This document shows, one piece after another, positions 9,331 to 20,090 of a DNA stretch of 64,000 nucleotides. The stretch's first letter is position 1, and every line of letters begins with the position of its first letter. The DNA is from Epiperipatus broadwayi (lineage: Eukaryota; Onychophora; Udeonychophora; Euonychophora; Peripatidae), in assembly GCA_028023455.1 (NCBI GenBank), contig JAQFVV010000232.1, positions 868,001-932,000 on the forward strand, read 5' to 3'. The notes under the pieces are model-generated. The model did not search any database, was not told the DNA's origin, and saw only the letters and a list, made by a program, of their open reading frames with translations. Made by a program: the position numbers and the translations under genes.

Positions 9331-10262
9331 TGTCGAAGTCAGGAATCTCTCAACCACTATGTCCAGAGAAACTTGTAAGCCACCTTACTTTCCCTTGCCA
9401 TTCTTCACCCTTAGTTTTTCCCATATTCATCTCTATCCTGCTCCATCCCACTTCCACACCATCATCTTTGTCCACTCTACAGCTTTTATATCTATATCTC
9501 CCTTATTTTTTTCCAAACCCAGCACAAAAGCCAAAAACCCACTTTCTGTATAATCACTTTATTTATATTTATTCTCTCACAGCTTCATTATTTGTACACT
9601 TTCCACTTATAAGCACTTACATTCAATTAGCAGATGCCTAGTATTTTCCAAGCTTTTTTTTTTTACATAGCTTGCAGACTAAATCACCCACATTTCTTCA
9701 TTTATGTGTATATTTTCTTGGGAGCTAATGATTCTATTCAAGCCTTAAACAGTATACTATTTTCCTTGCTATTATCTTAAATTAACTCGCACCCAATATT
9801 CTGTTTACTTCTGTATATATTTAAACTCTTTTTACTCTCCATACTAGGTTTCCAGCTCCCTATTTTTTATTAATGCATCTATTCTTCTATCCATTCCTAA
9901 CCACTTTAACACTCAACAATTCTCCTAACAATCATCCCACCTTGTGTACAAGTATACTGACATAGAGTCTTTATCCAAATCTTCTGCTCACCCATCTTAT
10001 TGCTTGTCCTTTCTTCGTAACCCAATTAAATACCATTTTGGCTATTCTCCTATTATCCATAAAATGCAATCTACCGAACATTTCCATTTTGCTTTTTGTA
10101 TCTCTCATGTAAAATCTTGACTATCCCATTTCTCCAAGAATAGCTCTCCAAACTAGTGCAATCTAACACAAGCTTGAGCAACCATATTCACCAGATCATT
10201 GAAAAAATCCCTAGTTTCTAAATTCTCATACTCAGACACACCCCTGGCATCTGCCTCCACCA
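9331..10262 (-). pseudogene. Probable decayed LINE 3' coding region
   Basis: This block is pyrimidine-rich on the + strand and richer in G+C than its flanks, as expected for an antisense coding relic. On the - strand, with frame shifts and stops, stretches such as FGRLHFMDNRRIAKMVFNW (about 10090-10030) resemble the C-terminal region of LINE reverse transcriptases (FGHV.RM...RI.K.V..W). No catalytic motif is left. The open frame on the + strand at 9318-9641 is low-complexity and is probably a shadow of this relic. Family assignment is tentative. Confidence 0.4.
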
Positions 10263-10319
10263 ATGAGGATTGGGATTCAAAATTTTAAAAAATTGCAGAC
10301 CTACATCTAATAATAAAAT

Positions 10320-13014
10320 TTTGAAGTCCACTTCATCCGTCAAACTGAAAACCTGAAATCCAAATCAGCACTAAAGTGGAGAGCTGTTCTTCTCTTATTA
10401 TATTGTTTAAGCTAGAGAGTGCTTTTATTTGAGGCTATAGAAGCCTACTGATGTTTTCTTACGCTGGATATTCAGTGTAGGCTGTCTGGTATAATATATA
10501 TTATTTGAAACTTATTAAATTTATAATTATTTATTCTGTTATGAATTTCTTTTTATTGGTGTTGTTTACTGTAATTAGTTGTAATTTCTGTTATTTTACA
10601 TGCCTATTGGTGTAAATATTTTTTGGGTAAATGAATGCAGTATAATTTTTTTTTTATTAATTTAATTTTGTGATTATTCTATTTTTATTTTTTTTTGCCT
10701 GCAGTATAATATAAAGTAGTGATAATTCATAATCATCAATTTTCAAAATAGTTATGGTCCTATTTTGAAAATATTTGTTATGGTGAAATATTTAGTGTTT
10801 TTAAAGAAGTTAGTGAATATAAGTTTTTGATGATTATAGAATATGGGATCTTATAAAATTGATAATTTAAAATCATTTTATCTATTTTCAATATGTACAA
10901 ATATAGAAATTTTTTAATTAATTAATATTTGTACATTTTATTAAAACTATAATTATGAATATTGTAAAATTCATTGATGATTACATAGTTTAACATCTTC
11001 TAATATTAGCATGAAGTAAATTAAATTATATTTTAGATGTGATAATAAGATTATCAAAAGAAATAGATGTAAAGTGAATGATTGAATATATTCATGCTCT
11101 ATTTTGGCCTATATAAATACATTTAGGTTTGAAAATAAGACGGTCATTCTTATTTTCTGTTTTTATCTTGTCAGGCTGGAACAAGTGTATTCTTGTATTT
11201 AACATCATTGATTTAAGAATATTGAAAATATTTTAATTTTCATTTGTTTATTTACTTAATAAGAAAGCAATAATTGTATAAATATTATAAAAAAACATTG
11301 ACAAAATGTTTTATAAAGTTGTTAAATGTTACTATTTTGTATATTAAAATAAAAACATCATTTAATTTTTAAAAAATACAAAAAGAAAGTAAATATATCT
11401 AAATTTTTACTTCAGATTTATTTTTCTTTTTACAATTCCATTCTGTGTGAGTTATCATTTAAAGTTGCTTATTTCAAAATTATTGTCATAAGTCTAGTAT
11501 AGTAGATAAAGCTGCAAAATGGAAAAATGCACAATTCCAAACTTTTTTCACCCATTTAAAATTAATGCTTTGAATCATAGCATTTTTAGAAATATTAAAA
11601 TTTGCAGTTTAAATTTTCTCACATTTAATAATAATATTTGAAACATCACTTTTCTTGAAATATGAAATTCATGTCTTAGTAGTCATGTAATAACAAAGTA
11701 GGTCTGCACTATTTTTTTTTTTTTTAGTTTACACTTTTCTTTCATTAGACATATTGAGTTAATTTAATATTTTTAACTAATTAAGAACTAATTATTAATA
11801 GTCAAATACTCTGCTTTCTTTTTATTAACTGGTTTTCTACAAGTGTCAATTAAATGTATGTGAGTCATTTTCTTTTTCTAAATTTATTTTTCAAATTTCC
11901 TATATGGTTTATCAATATTCAGAAATGACCATATGGATAAAAGAAAAATATTGCTTGTGTCTTGACTTAATCATTCTTTTAGGATGAGAAGTTATAGCAT
12001 ACACTTATTATACTATATCTAAATATATATATTTTACTATTATGTTTCAATTTTTGCTAAATTTTTATAACAGATATTTTTTGGACACAAATATATACTT
12101 TATTAATTATTCCCCTCCTTCCCATTTTATAAATATTATATATTTCAACATATTAAACATAACAAAACAATAATTTTTATATTTATTTTCCAGTAGTCTA
12201 ATTATTTCCCGTTATGCAAAAAATTTCCTTTCTTGGCAATATCTTTGTTTATCTACATTTTAACGTTTTGTTTTGAAATGCGAAGTACTTTGTTGGTATT
12301 GATGCTTTGTTTGCATTTTGACATTAGATTTTTTTTCAAAAAAGGTGTACCTTGTTGGTGCTTATGTTAAAAAAATTTAATGAAAATCAAAGCAAGATTA
12401 GATTTATTAATTTTATCAAAATGTAATTGATGATAAGTTATACGTTGTAGTAATATCGCCATTTCTAATGATAATAATATTACCATCATGTGCAAAGAAA
12501 GTGACAGCAAATTATATATAACTCAGATTACATATTCTGCCAATTTTTATGTTAATTTTTTTTTTTTTTTTTTTGGTTTGCAAATGAAATTTATGCTCCA
12601 ATAATTCATTTTTATTTATGTGCAATGTTTATGAAATAAAATTTGATAGCATGCAAAAAAGATAAGATTTTTCATATGGTTTATTTCATTATTTTCAGTG
12701 ATTTCTTAGGTCTGGAATCAATCTTCTAATTTTCCATATGTACAATGTATTTTTTTTGGACACAATTTTTTTTTTTACACGTAGTTTTTCGGAACCAATC
12801 TATCATGTAAAAACAGAATTAGGTGTATGTGTAAATTTTAATAAGTAGTTTAACACTGGGTTGATTACTGGGTAAATCACTTTTATTATTATGATTCTAT
12901 CATGATAATTACAACACTCCTCTTTTGAACTTTTGATAATATTTTTGTATGTGAAATTAAAGACATATAATATTAAAGCATTTATATATCTATATGTGTG
13001 TGTATTTTTTTAAG
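10320..13014. other. Non-coding, probably CUL1 intron
   Basis: This very AT-rich sequence has long T runs and ends in a splice acceptor at 13013-13014. I looked for the preceding CUL1 exon (the conserved stretch before KACGKFINN) and did not find it, so this is probably intron if the gene is complete. Confidence 0.45.
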
Positions 13015-13121
13015 GCTTGTGGAAAATTCATTAATAATAATTCAATTACTAAAATGGCAAATTCATCTAGTAAGTCTCCTGAACTTTTAGCAAGGTACTG
13101 TGATTTATTATTAAAGAAAAG
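13015..13121 (+). CDS. CUL1: Cullin-1, internal exon (end of N-terminal cullin repeats)
   Basis: CUL1 is the scaffold of SCF ubiquitin ligases. Its N-terminal repeats bind the SKP1/F-box substrate receptor and its C-terminal part binds RBX1. This exon reads [18 protein letters not shown], then [16 protein letters not shown], nearly identical to the same part of animal CUL1 ([18 protein letters not shown]). The acceptor is a T-rich tract ending AAG before 13015, which starts a whole codon. The donor is AAAAG followed by GTAAGA, so the exon has 35 codons plus two bases (AG). The next exon supplies T to make Ser. Earlier exons are not visible in the window. Confidence 0.95.
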
Positions 13122-13218
13122 GTAAGAAGCTCTCTCTACCTCAAATTGCTTACATATTTATTTAAATATATATTTTAATAAATTTATTTTATAAAAAATT
13201 GGGAAAAAAATTTTTTAG

Positions 13219-13267
13219 TTCAAAAAATCCTGAAGAAGCTGAACTTGAAGAGACACTCAATCAAGTA
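13219..13267 (+). CDS. CUL1: Cullin-1, internal exon (KNPEEAELEETLNQV)
   Basis: This 49-bp exon completes the split Ser codon and reads SKNPEEAELEETLNQV, which matches animal CUL1 almost exactly (SSKNPEEAELEDTLNQV). The acceptor is a T run plus AG at 13217-13218, and the donor is GTA followed by GTAAGT. It lies 97 bp after the previous exon and more than 19 kb before the next. The reading frame is in phase with both neighbours, which argues for a functional gene and not a retrocopy. Confidence 0.95.
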
Positions 13268-14860
13268 GTAAGTATTATAATATATTTCGAGACTGACCTC
13301 AGTTTAGTAATTTTAATGACTTATTTTTGATTGCTAAAACTTTGTTGCATTATAAATGATAACTTGTAAAAAAGGTAACATTATTTTCAAAAGTAATCCC
13401 AGAATTCTGAAATTATCATTTTAATAAAAGAAATAGTAAAGATAATTATTGCTGTTTTTAAAACATGTACAATAAATCTGTAAACTTGGGTCAGATATAA
13501 GAGAATTGGTATTAACTTAGAGACATAGATTATTAGTTTTTTTACCTTGTAAGGTTGAAATGAAAATAAAACCTCTGGAAGATATCTTTAATGTTAGAAT
13601 GAACCTTTGTTGATTTTACTCTTTATATTAAATTAATGTTTTAGTAGTTAGTTTCTCAAAGTGTTAAACTATTAAATGCTAGGAATGAATATCTTAATAA
13701 TAGAACTAAATCTAGCTTCTCAGAAAAGACTGCAGTGATGATATAGGTAAATTGTTGAATAATTTTCAAGCAGCAACTATTGAAGTAATTTATTTAATTA
13801 TACCAAGCTCTTGAGACATTCATTTTTATAATTGTAGAAACTAAATATTAAAATCAAAAAATTGACATCTAACCAAATTATATTTTTTAAAAATATATTC
13901 TAGACTATATCGTAGAAGAAGCTTTTTCTCTTCATACTTTTTTAGCAATAATATATAAAAGTAATACAAAAGACTTTATTTATAGATTGCAGATATATAT
14001 TTCCAAAGCAGTATTGTCCATTCTATGAAGGTGACTGATGCATAAATCTACAGCACCAATGAGGAGCATTTTAAATTCATCCTCTTGCATATCCACTTCC
14101 TGGCTTTTAAAATTTTATCCTCTTGTTACATAAAATTAAATGATGTTACATTCAATAATTGTTTATTCCCTCATGCCCAATCTCGTTTATGATTAGAGAA
14201 CTGGAGGGAAAAGGAAAATGCAACTGAACTACTGAATCATAATTATGTACCTCATCTCTGAAGTTTTCCGTATAACAACAGTTATTTTAACAGAGAATTG
14301 GAGAAATAAAATAAAAAAATGAATTGAAAATATATGATTGCTCATAACTACAACATTCATTATTAATACTGATGATTTTTAAAGAGTTTTTATTCTGCTT
14401 TATAGAAGATGATAACCTTGATATGACCCAAAATAAATGAGGCAGACTTATTTTGACAAAAAAGTATTACTTTTTTAGGTGCTAAGTCATTATTATATAA
14501 AGATGTGCCCAGGGATAAAAGGATAAAAAAATATATATATATACATGGTCTTATAACAAGCTCATCACTTTTACTAAGCAATACAATAATATAGATAAAT
14601 TATGAATCACAGATAAAAAGTTAAGCAATTATAGATAAATTAATGTATCTTTTTAATGTGTAATTGAAGAATGATTGATTGGAAAACTAGAGTAATACTT
14701 ATATTTAACATACAAAATCATGGTTGTTAAAATGATTATGAATACCAATAATTTGTTAGTTTATTTTACAATAGGATATTTATTTTATAATGTTGTCAGT
14801 TATTGTACACTGTATTTTATGTAATGAATATGATTGCCATTGCCTAATTGGATATTATAT
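13268..14860. other. Start of a 19-kb CUL1 intron, no gene seen
   Basis: The intron runs from 13268 to 32382 (19,115 bp). This first part is AT-rich and holds no recognised element. The region around 14480-14580 shows only short A/T runs. Confidence 0.5.
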
Positions 14861-14867
14861 GTATTGT

Positions 14868-16985
14868 AACAGGCACACATGCCGTTACATAATTTTTTTT
14901 TTTTAAAAAATTAAAGTATAAATGTTCGCAAATAAAAGTTAGAATTAAAAATTGAAAACTAAAAGTTTTCAAAAACATATATATATATAAATCGCACAGA
15001 TGGAAAAATATTAAAAGAAAACTTGATTTAAAAAAAAAAAAAAGTATTTTAAAACTAAATTTTAAGCAAAAATTTAAAGATAAAAATATATCTTTAAGAA
15101 TGTACAATAATTAAATTACTTTCTATTGTGTTAAAACTCAAAATGGAAATGATTGTTGGTTTTAATTAATCTAAAGTAAACGAGCCCTTTAGGCAAATTT
15201 ACAATTAAAGGTCAGATAAGAGATAAATTTAAAAAATATTGCGTTACCCGCTTGTGGAAGGTCAACCAATGTTCGGACCTTGATGAAGACCACCGGAACA
15301 GGAAATCATGTTCGGTGAATCCGGAGGATTAATATAAAAAGAAAAAAATTCAAACTAAGAACAGTTCCAGTTTGATTTTTGAGGAGGGGGAAAAGACGCA
15401 CTTTTCACCCTCTTGCTGTTTTCAATTGAAGAGACTGTTGAAATATGAATGGCACTATTGCAGACCCCGAATCATATGGATACTGCAATAAAATAGTTCC
15501 AGGATCGAATCGCCTAAGGCTGCCTTAGGATTGATAACTACGGCATGAACAGAAAATATGAATAATAAAAGTCTTTGCAGGAATTGGCACAAGGAACCGG
15601 GAGCTCCTCTAATGTAACGTATAAACTATAAATTATGAACTCTTAATTATTATAAACTTTCACTAAATGAGCTTTGAATCATCTTTTAATAATTAAGACC
15701 TAACCAAGTTTAAATCATAAACTCTTCTCTGACCAACATGGAAGGTTAAATCAGTTATTAATAATTTTTATATATGTTTGCCAATTCAATTATTTCCATT
15801 TTCTTTATTAATATTTATTAACTAAATCATTAAAATGTATTAAATTTAAGTTGGGTGTAGATAGCTGCATAGATTCATTATGAAGATTATGTTTTAATAT
15901 TTTTATACGTGAAAAATTATATATCGGTAAATATGACACCTCATGCTGAGTGTCTAAACATATTTACTGGTATATCTTTAAGTTGTTGTCAATGCTGCGG
16001 CACCTTATGGTGAATGTCATTGGGTTTACTTTATTGTAAAATTCCCCTAGCAATTTGCAATTAATAACTATATTTAAATTCGTTTATGTTTATTTTAAAA
16101 GGGTTTAATTTCAGGCTATTTGTTTCATAGTTTGGTCGATGCTGGTGGAGGTATATATGGGTGTTTATATCAATGTAATATGAAGGGCAAAGTCCAATGT
16201 GAATGCATGACCCAAAGATGTAGTCATTGCATTGCAATGGATGCAGACGTATTTCCTGCCCATTGATTTCCCTTTGGCTCTGGGTGTTACTAGTAAAACG
16301 GCCAAGACCTCAATTCCCCATTGCAGAGCATTTTTAATATATATTTTCCCAAATGATTTCCTTCGCCACACAGATGCACATTCCTGTACTGGACAAGGAT
16401 CATTTCCTTTAAATAATACCAAGCTGTAGACGCACATGTCTGTCAGCGTGGTTTTATGCTAGCATCTTTATATTGCATTGGTTGCATCCGTATATCAGGA
16501 AGCAGGCGTTAGTTTGGCTGCGAACTTTTAGCCTGAGATTGTTTTTTTTGGAAAGTTTTTAATTGTGTAATCTATGTAGCCCATCTATACTCAACATTAT
16601 AAAACAAACTTCTATCAACTATCCATTTGTGCGAACTTTTAACTAAAATATAAACAATAATTTAAATTTAAAATCTAAACAAGATCAATTATTCCTCAAT
16701 TTTAAATATACATATATGTGCGTCAATAAATGTTTTTTGTGTTATTACTGGCAGTGGCTTAATTTATTTTTTTATTTTAAATCTTTCTTTATTGAAATGT
16801 TTTAAATAAGTATTTATTATAAATCTCTGCGTCTTCTTGAATAGTGGCATGGGCTAACGGTTAATATAGAATTATAATAAAATAAGGTTGGATCTTAACA
16901 ATACGTATCTGCCTACTATATAAATATTCCAGGTTTAAATGGCCTGGTGGCGCCCTGTACAGCAGATATGGTAAGACTCCTATAT
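14868..16985 (+). repeat. 2.1-kb interspersed repeat, copy 1
   Basis: Several separate blocks match the reverse complement of 60235-62620 in the same order. Examples are ATCGCACAGAT (about 14993), ATAAAAATATATCTTTAAG (about 15080), a block near 15900-16050 containing CTTAAGTT and CATTGGGTTT, TCTATGTAGCC-like sequence (about 16570), ATTACTGGCAGTGG (about 16743), and CGTATCTGCCTACT (about 16903). The left end has a small hairpin: TGTAAC and GTTACA flanking GGCACACATGCC. The blocks are less AT-rich than the surroundings. I see no protein motif in it and cannot name the class. It lies inside the large CUL1 intron. Confidence 0.7.
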
Positions 16986-16989
16986 ACTT

Positions 16990-19505
16990 TGACCGTTATA
17001 GTATGTATTACGGGGGGGGGGGGTGATTCATCGCAGAAGTGTTTTTTTTTTTAAATTTAGACAATTATAACATAGCTAACCCAGTTGACCAATCATTAGT
17101 CGTCAGTAAAAATTTAACTAGGTGGAACGAATCTGGGATGGCCGATGTTCGTGTTCTGACTAAAAAATATTGTAATCTGATGAAGACTTCAACTATAATT
17201 TGAAAAGATATCATACTTCTGCAGATGTGGAACTAATGATTATTTTTATCTTTAAAAGGAATTGGAAAAATCATTTCTAAAAAAAAAAAAGAAATTAGAA
17301 AGTTATTAGTAATGTTGTAAAAATAACCCAGATAACTATTTTCAGTTGTAAGATGATCTTTGGTAATAATATTTCCTTATCTCTTGTGATGAGAGAGTAC
17401 ATAAATGTTTACAAGAGTAATTTGAAGGCTAAACCTATAAATAAAACTGTTAATAATGTTAATTTGCTCTCTAAATATAGCAAAAGGCTTAGCAAATCAC
17501 AAGATAATTGACATTGAAGTAGTAGAAGCTGTAAAAAGATTGAAAAAAGTAAGAATCCTAATAAGGTAATGAATCAAGTGTTGGTAATGAAAGAAATTGT
17601 GATAATAGTTAAATATCATACCTGGAAATTTTAGTAGCAAATGAACAAATATAAAAGAAAGTGGAATTATAAGCATGTTTTGAAGTTAAGAGATTGTTAT
17701 GGAGATCAGCCATAATGCTAAGAATTAATCTGCCAATAAGTTTGGAGACATTGAAAAATAATGAATATATCCTAATTTATTTTTACTCAATTTTAATGAA
17801 ATTAACAACTTAAAGCCACATGAAACATTTTGTTAAAATTATATATATATATATTGTAAGATGTGGTCTTACCTTCCACCATGAACCATTAAACACTTAC
17901 CTAATTCAAACCCGATACCCACAATAACAATATTCTCTACCTATAATGTACAGTTATATGTATTGAAATGGTAACTTTCCAATCCCTTTCCGTTTCTCCA
18001 TCAACCTGATAACCTATTTGTCTGTGCGGGTTCAGACCTTACGTAACTGTTTAAATGTTATGTAAAATTAAGTATTAAAATCTACCATCATGGCTGCTTA
18101 TACAGCATTATATATTTACATACGAACAAATGTTATTATTAGATGGATTAATAAATTATAGCTTATCAATATCGCATAATATTTAATAAAAAATGTTTTA
18201 TTATAGAATTAATGTCAGAAGTCATTTATTAATTTTTATTATTATTGTAAATACGTATGTGGATAGATAATCCAACCCATATTATAATGTATATAGGGGT
18301 GGCATGATTAAAATATGTTAAAAGGTTTTCTTATTTTTTTAATAATTAAAAGCAAAAAAATTTAGTTAGTAATTAAAACCGATTTTTTGTTTTAAACAAG
18401 AATCTATATTAATTTGCAGTAAGTAAAAGTAAAAATCATTTTTTAAATTTGATATATTTACATTTACTAATTGATATAGTTGAAATTGTTTACAACAAAA
18501 CGGTCTTACAGTAAAACCACTGGACCGGCACTATTTGATAGCCTAAGGAAAAGTTATACTGCCTTGGAAATTAAACAATAGATTTAAAATCAAAACTGTA
18601 TAATCTTAAAGTAAATTTTAGAGTTAATGGGTTTTGAGGCGAAGTAAATTCCTAAGATGTAAGTGCTTGGGAAGTAAAACATATAAATAGATGCTATTTT
18701 AAGTTTAAGATATCCAGACTCCATTTTTATAAAGTAGTTGCAACCAGAATTCACGCCAGTTTTATTTTTAAAATGTCCGGCTAGAAAAAGGCAGTCTTTG
18801 CTGTTTTCTCAGTGAGGGGAACGGCGGGGCTTTGCTCCCATCCAATTCCGCAACAACCAAGCCTATCCTAACAAAGAATAAGATCTGCAACTCAAGCACC
18901 TACACTTTCAGCTGAACAAAAATCGGTAAATTAATTTAAAACCGCAGAGCTTTTTGTAATTCTTATTTAACTCTTAAAACTATAAATCCAAGCTAGCTAA
19001 AAGTATCTAAATGTAATTAACTAAATGTAACAATGTCAAATCCTTTCCTAATGTTAAATTAATAATGTATCAAATTTATTTAAATTAGTTCATTTTTAAA
19101 AATGATAAATGACCTGCCTACTTTGTAATTTCTTTTCTAAAACAAATTTAATATCTTTTATAACTTAAATTATATATCACTGCGGTTATGTCTATATTTT
19201 CTCTTTTGATTATTTTAGTTCAAATATTTATTATATTTTATGCCAATGCCTCGAAACAGCGAGCATTTAATTTTAATTCATTTTAAAGAAGATAATATTT
19301 TTAATATCTTCATATAATTAGTTTCATAGCATTTTCTTTCTGCGCGCTGTTTTGAAATCCTACATTGCAATAATAACGAAATGCCCTGCGCACGTTATTG
19401 TTGTTGATTTAATTTTGTAATGTGGCTTGCATTTAATCATATAATTCTCAATCTTAAATTTAGTGTGTAATAAGAAATAAACTGGCCTTGAAGACATGTA
19501 TAAGT
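16990..19505. other. Intronic stretch, no gene recognised
   Basis: This is mostly AT-rich. A more GC-rich island at about 18730-18950 (with GGGGAACGGCGGGGC) stands out and may be part of another repeat, but I could not match it convincingly. A G run (9+) lies at about 17011-17022. Confidence 0.35.
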
Positions 19506-19681
19506 ATATTTTAAGCCAATAAACATCACATGACCACCACCTCTTATGCTTGTGTATAACTGTTGTTAAAACAGGCATAACTCACTATATATATTGCCAC
19601 ACACAATAAGCTAGAGTAATCAATGGATTCCAGAAGGCTTGTGCATAAAATCCCCATCTAGTGCCTACTCATCCAATATCC

Positions 19682-19718
19682 CCAGACTAGTTTTTGGCTT
19701 TTGGCCTTTGTCAGTGAG
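19682..19718 (-). ncRNA. Decayed hammerhead motif, left arm of copy 2
   Basis: The - strand carries the same ribozyme as 19913-19971, but the invariant G8 of CUGANGA is A and the G12 of GAAA is A. Both changes should abolish cleavage. Stem III and stem I sequences are still recognisable. Confidence 0.65.
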
Positions 19719-19912
19719 GAGCCTTGGATCTGAGAGCACTGCATCTAGATCTTAGGATCTAATGCAACCCTCCAGCAACCACCTTTTATCTCCATTTAAC
19801 TTCAAAACTATGAGTCTTAAACTGAAAACACCTTAATATTTTCAATCCAAACCAAAAAGTTGGTTGCTGGAGGGTTGCATTAGATCCTAAGATCTAGATG
19901 CAGTGCTCTCAG

Positions 19913-19971
19913 ATCCAAGGCTCCTCACTGACGAAGGCCATAAGCCAGAAACTAGTCTGGGGATATTGGAT
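19913..19971 (+). ncRNA. Hammerhead ribozyme motif, family A copy 2, intact core
   Basis: Core boxes are CTGACGA (19928-19934) and GAAA (19948-19951). Stem III is AC/GT around a TA loop (19951-19956), followed by the cleavage-site C at 19957. Stem I pairs TCCTCA (19922-19927) with TGGGGA (19958-19963). The outer helix pairs ATCCAA (19913-19918) with TTGGAT (19966-19971), leaving an internal loop, as in natural type I hammerheads where that loop contacts loop II. Stem II pairs GGC (19936-19938) with GCC (19944-19946) around CATAA. The bases at 10.1 and 11.1 are A and A (19935, 19947), an unusual mismatch. Predicted cleavage is after 19957. Activity is untested. Confidence 0.78.
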
Positions 19972-20090
19972 GAGTAGGCACTAGATGGGGATTTTATGCA
20001 CAAGCCTTCTGGCATCCATTGATTTTTCTAGCTTGCTGTGTGTGGCAATATATATAGTGAGTTTTGCCTGTTTTAATAAGTATATTTGCT

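Larger units (their letters stand above)
19511..20090. mobile_element. Family A hammerhead repeat, copy 2: near-perfect palindrome
   Basis: Two arms of about 220 nt (19565-19790 and about 19862-20085) are inverted copies of the family A sequence with a spacer of about 70 nt. By hand I count about ten mismatches between arms. Each arm has a hammerhead sequence, on the - strand in the left arm and the + strand in the right. The right one keeps all core bases. The left has two core changes: the CTGACGA box is CTGACAA and GAAA is AAAA. The element starts TTAAGCCAATAAACATCAC, the same start as the copy at 31473. It has no coding frame. Confidence 0.85.

Noticed and set aside
9318-9641. 107-codon + strand frame rich in Ser, Pro and Leu
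   Set aside because: It is low-complexity, has no recognisable domain, and is the opposite strand of a probable LINE relic.
14034-14080. Hammerhead-like CTGATG near 14035
   Set aside because: The seventh core base is wrong (CTGATGC) and no stem II or GAAA box follows.
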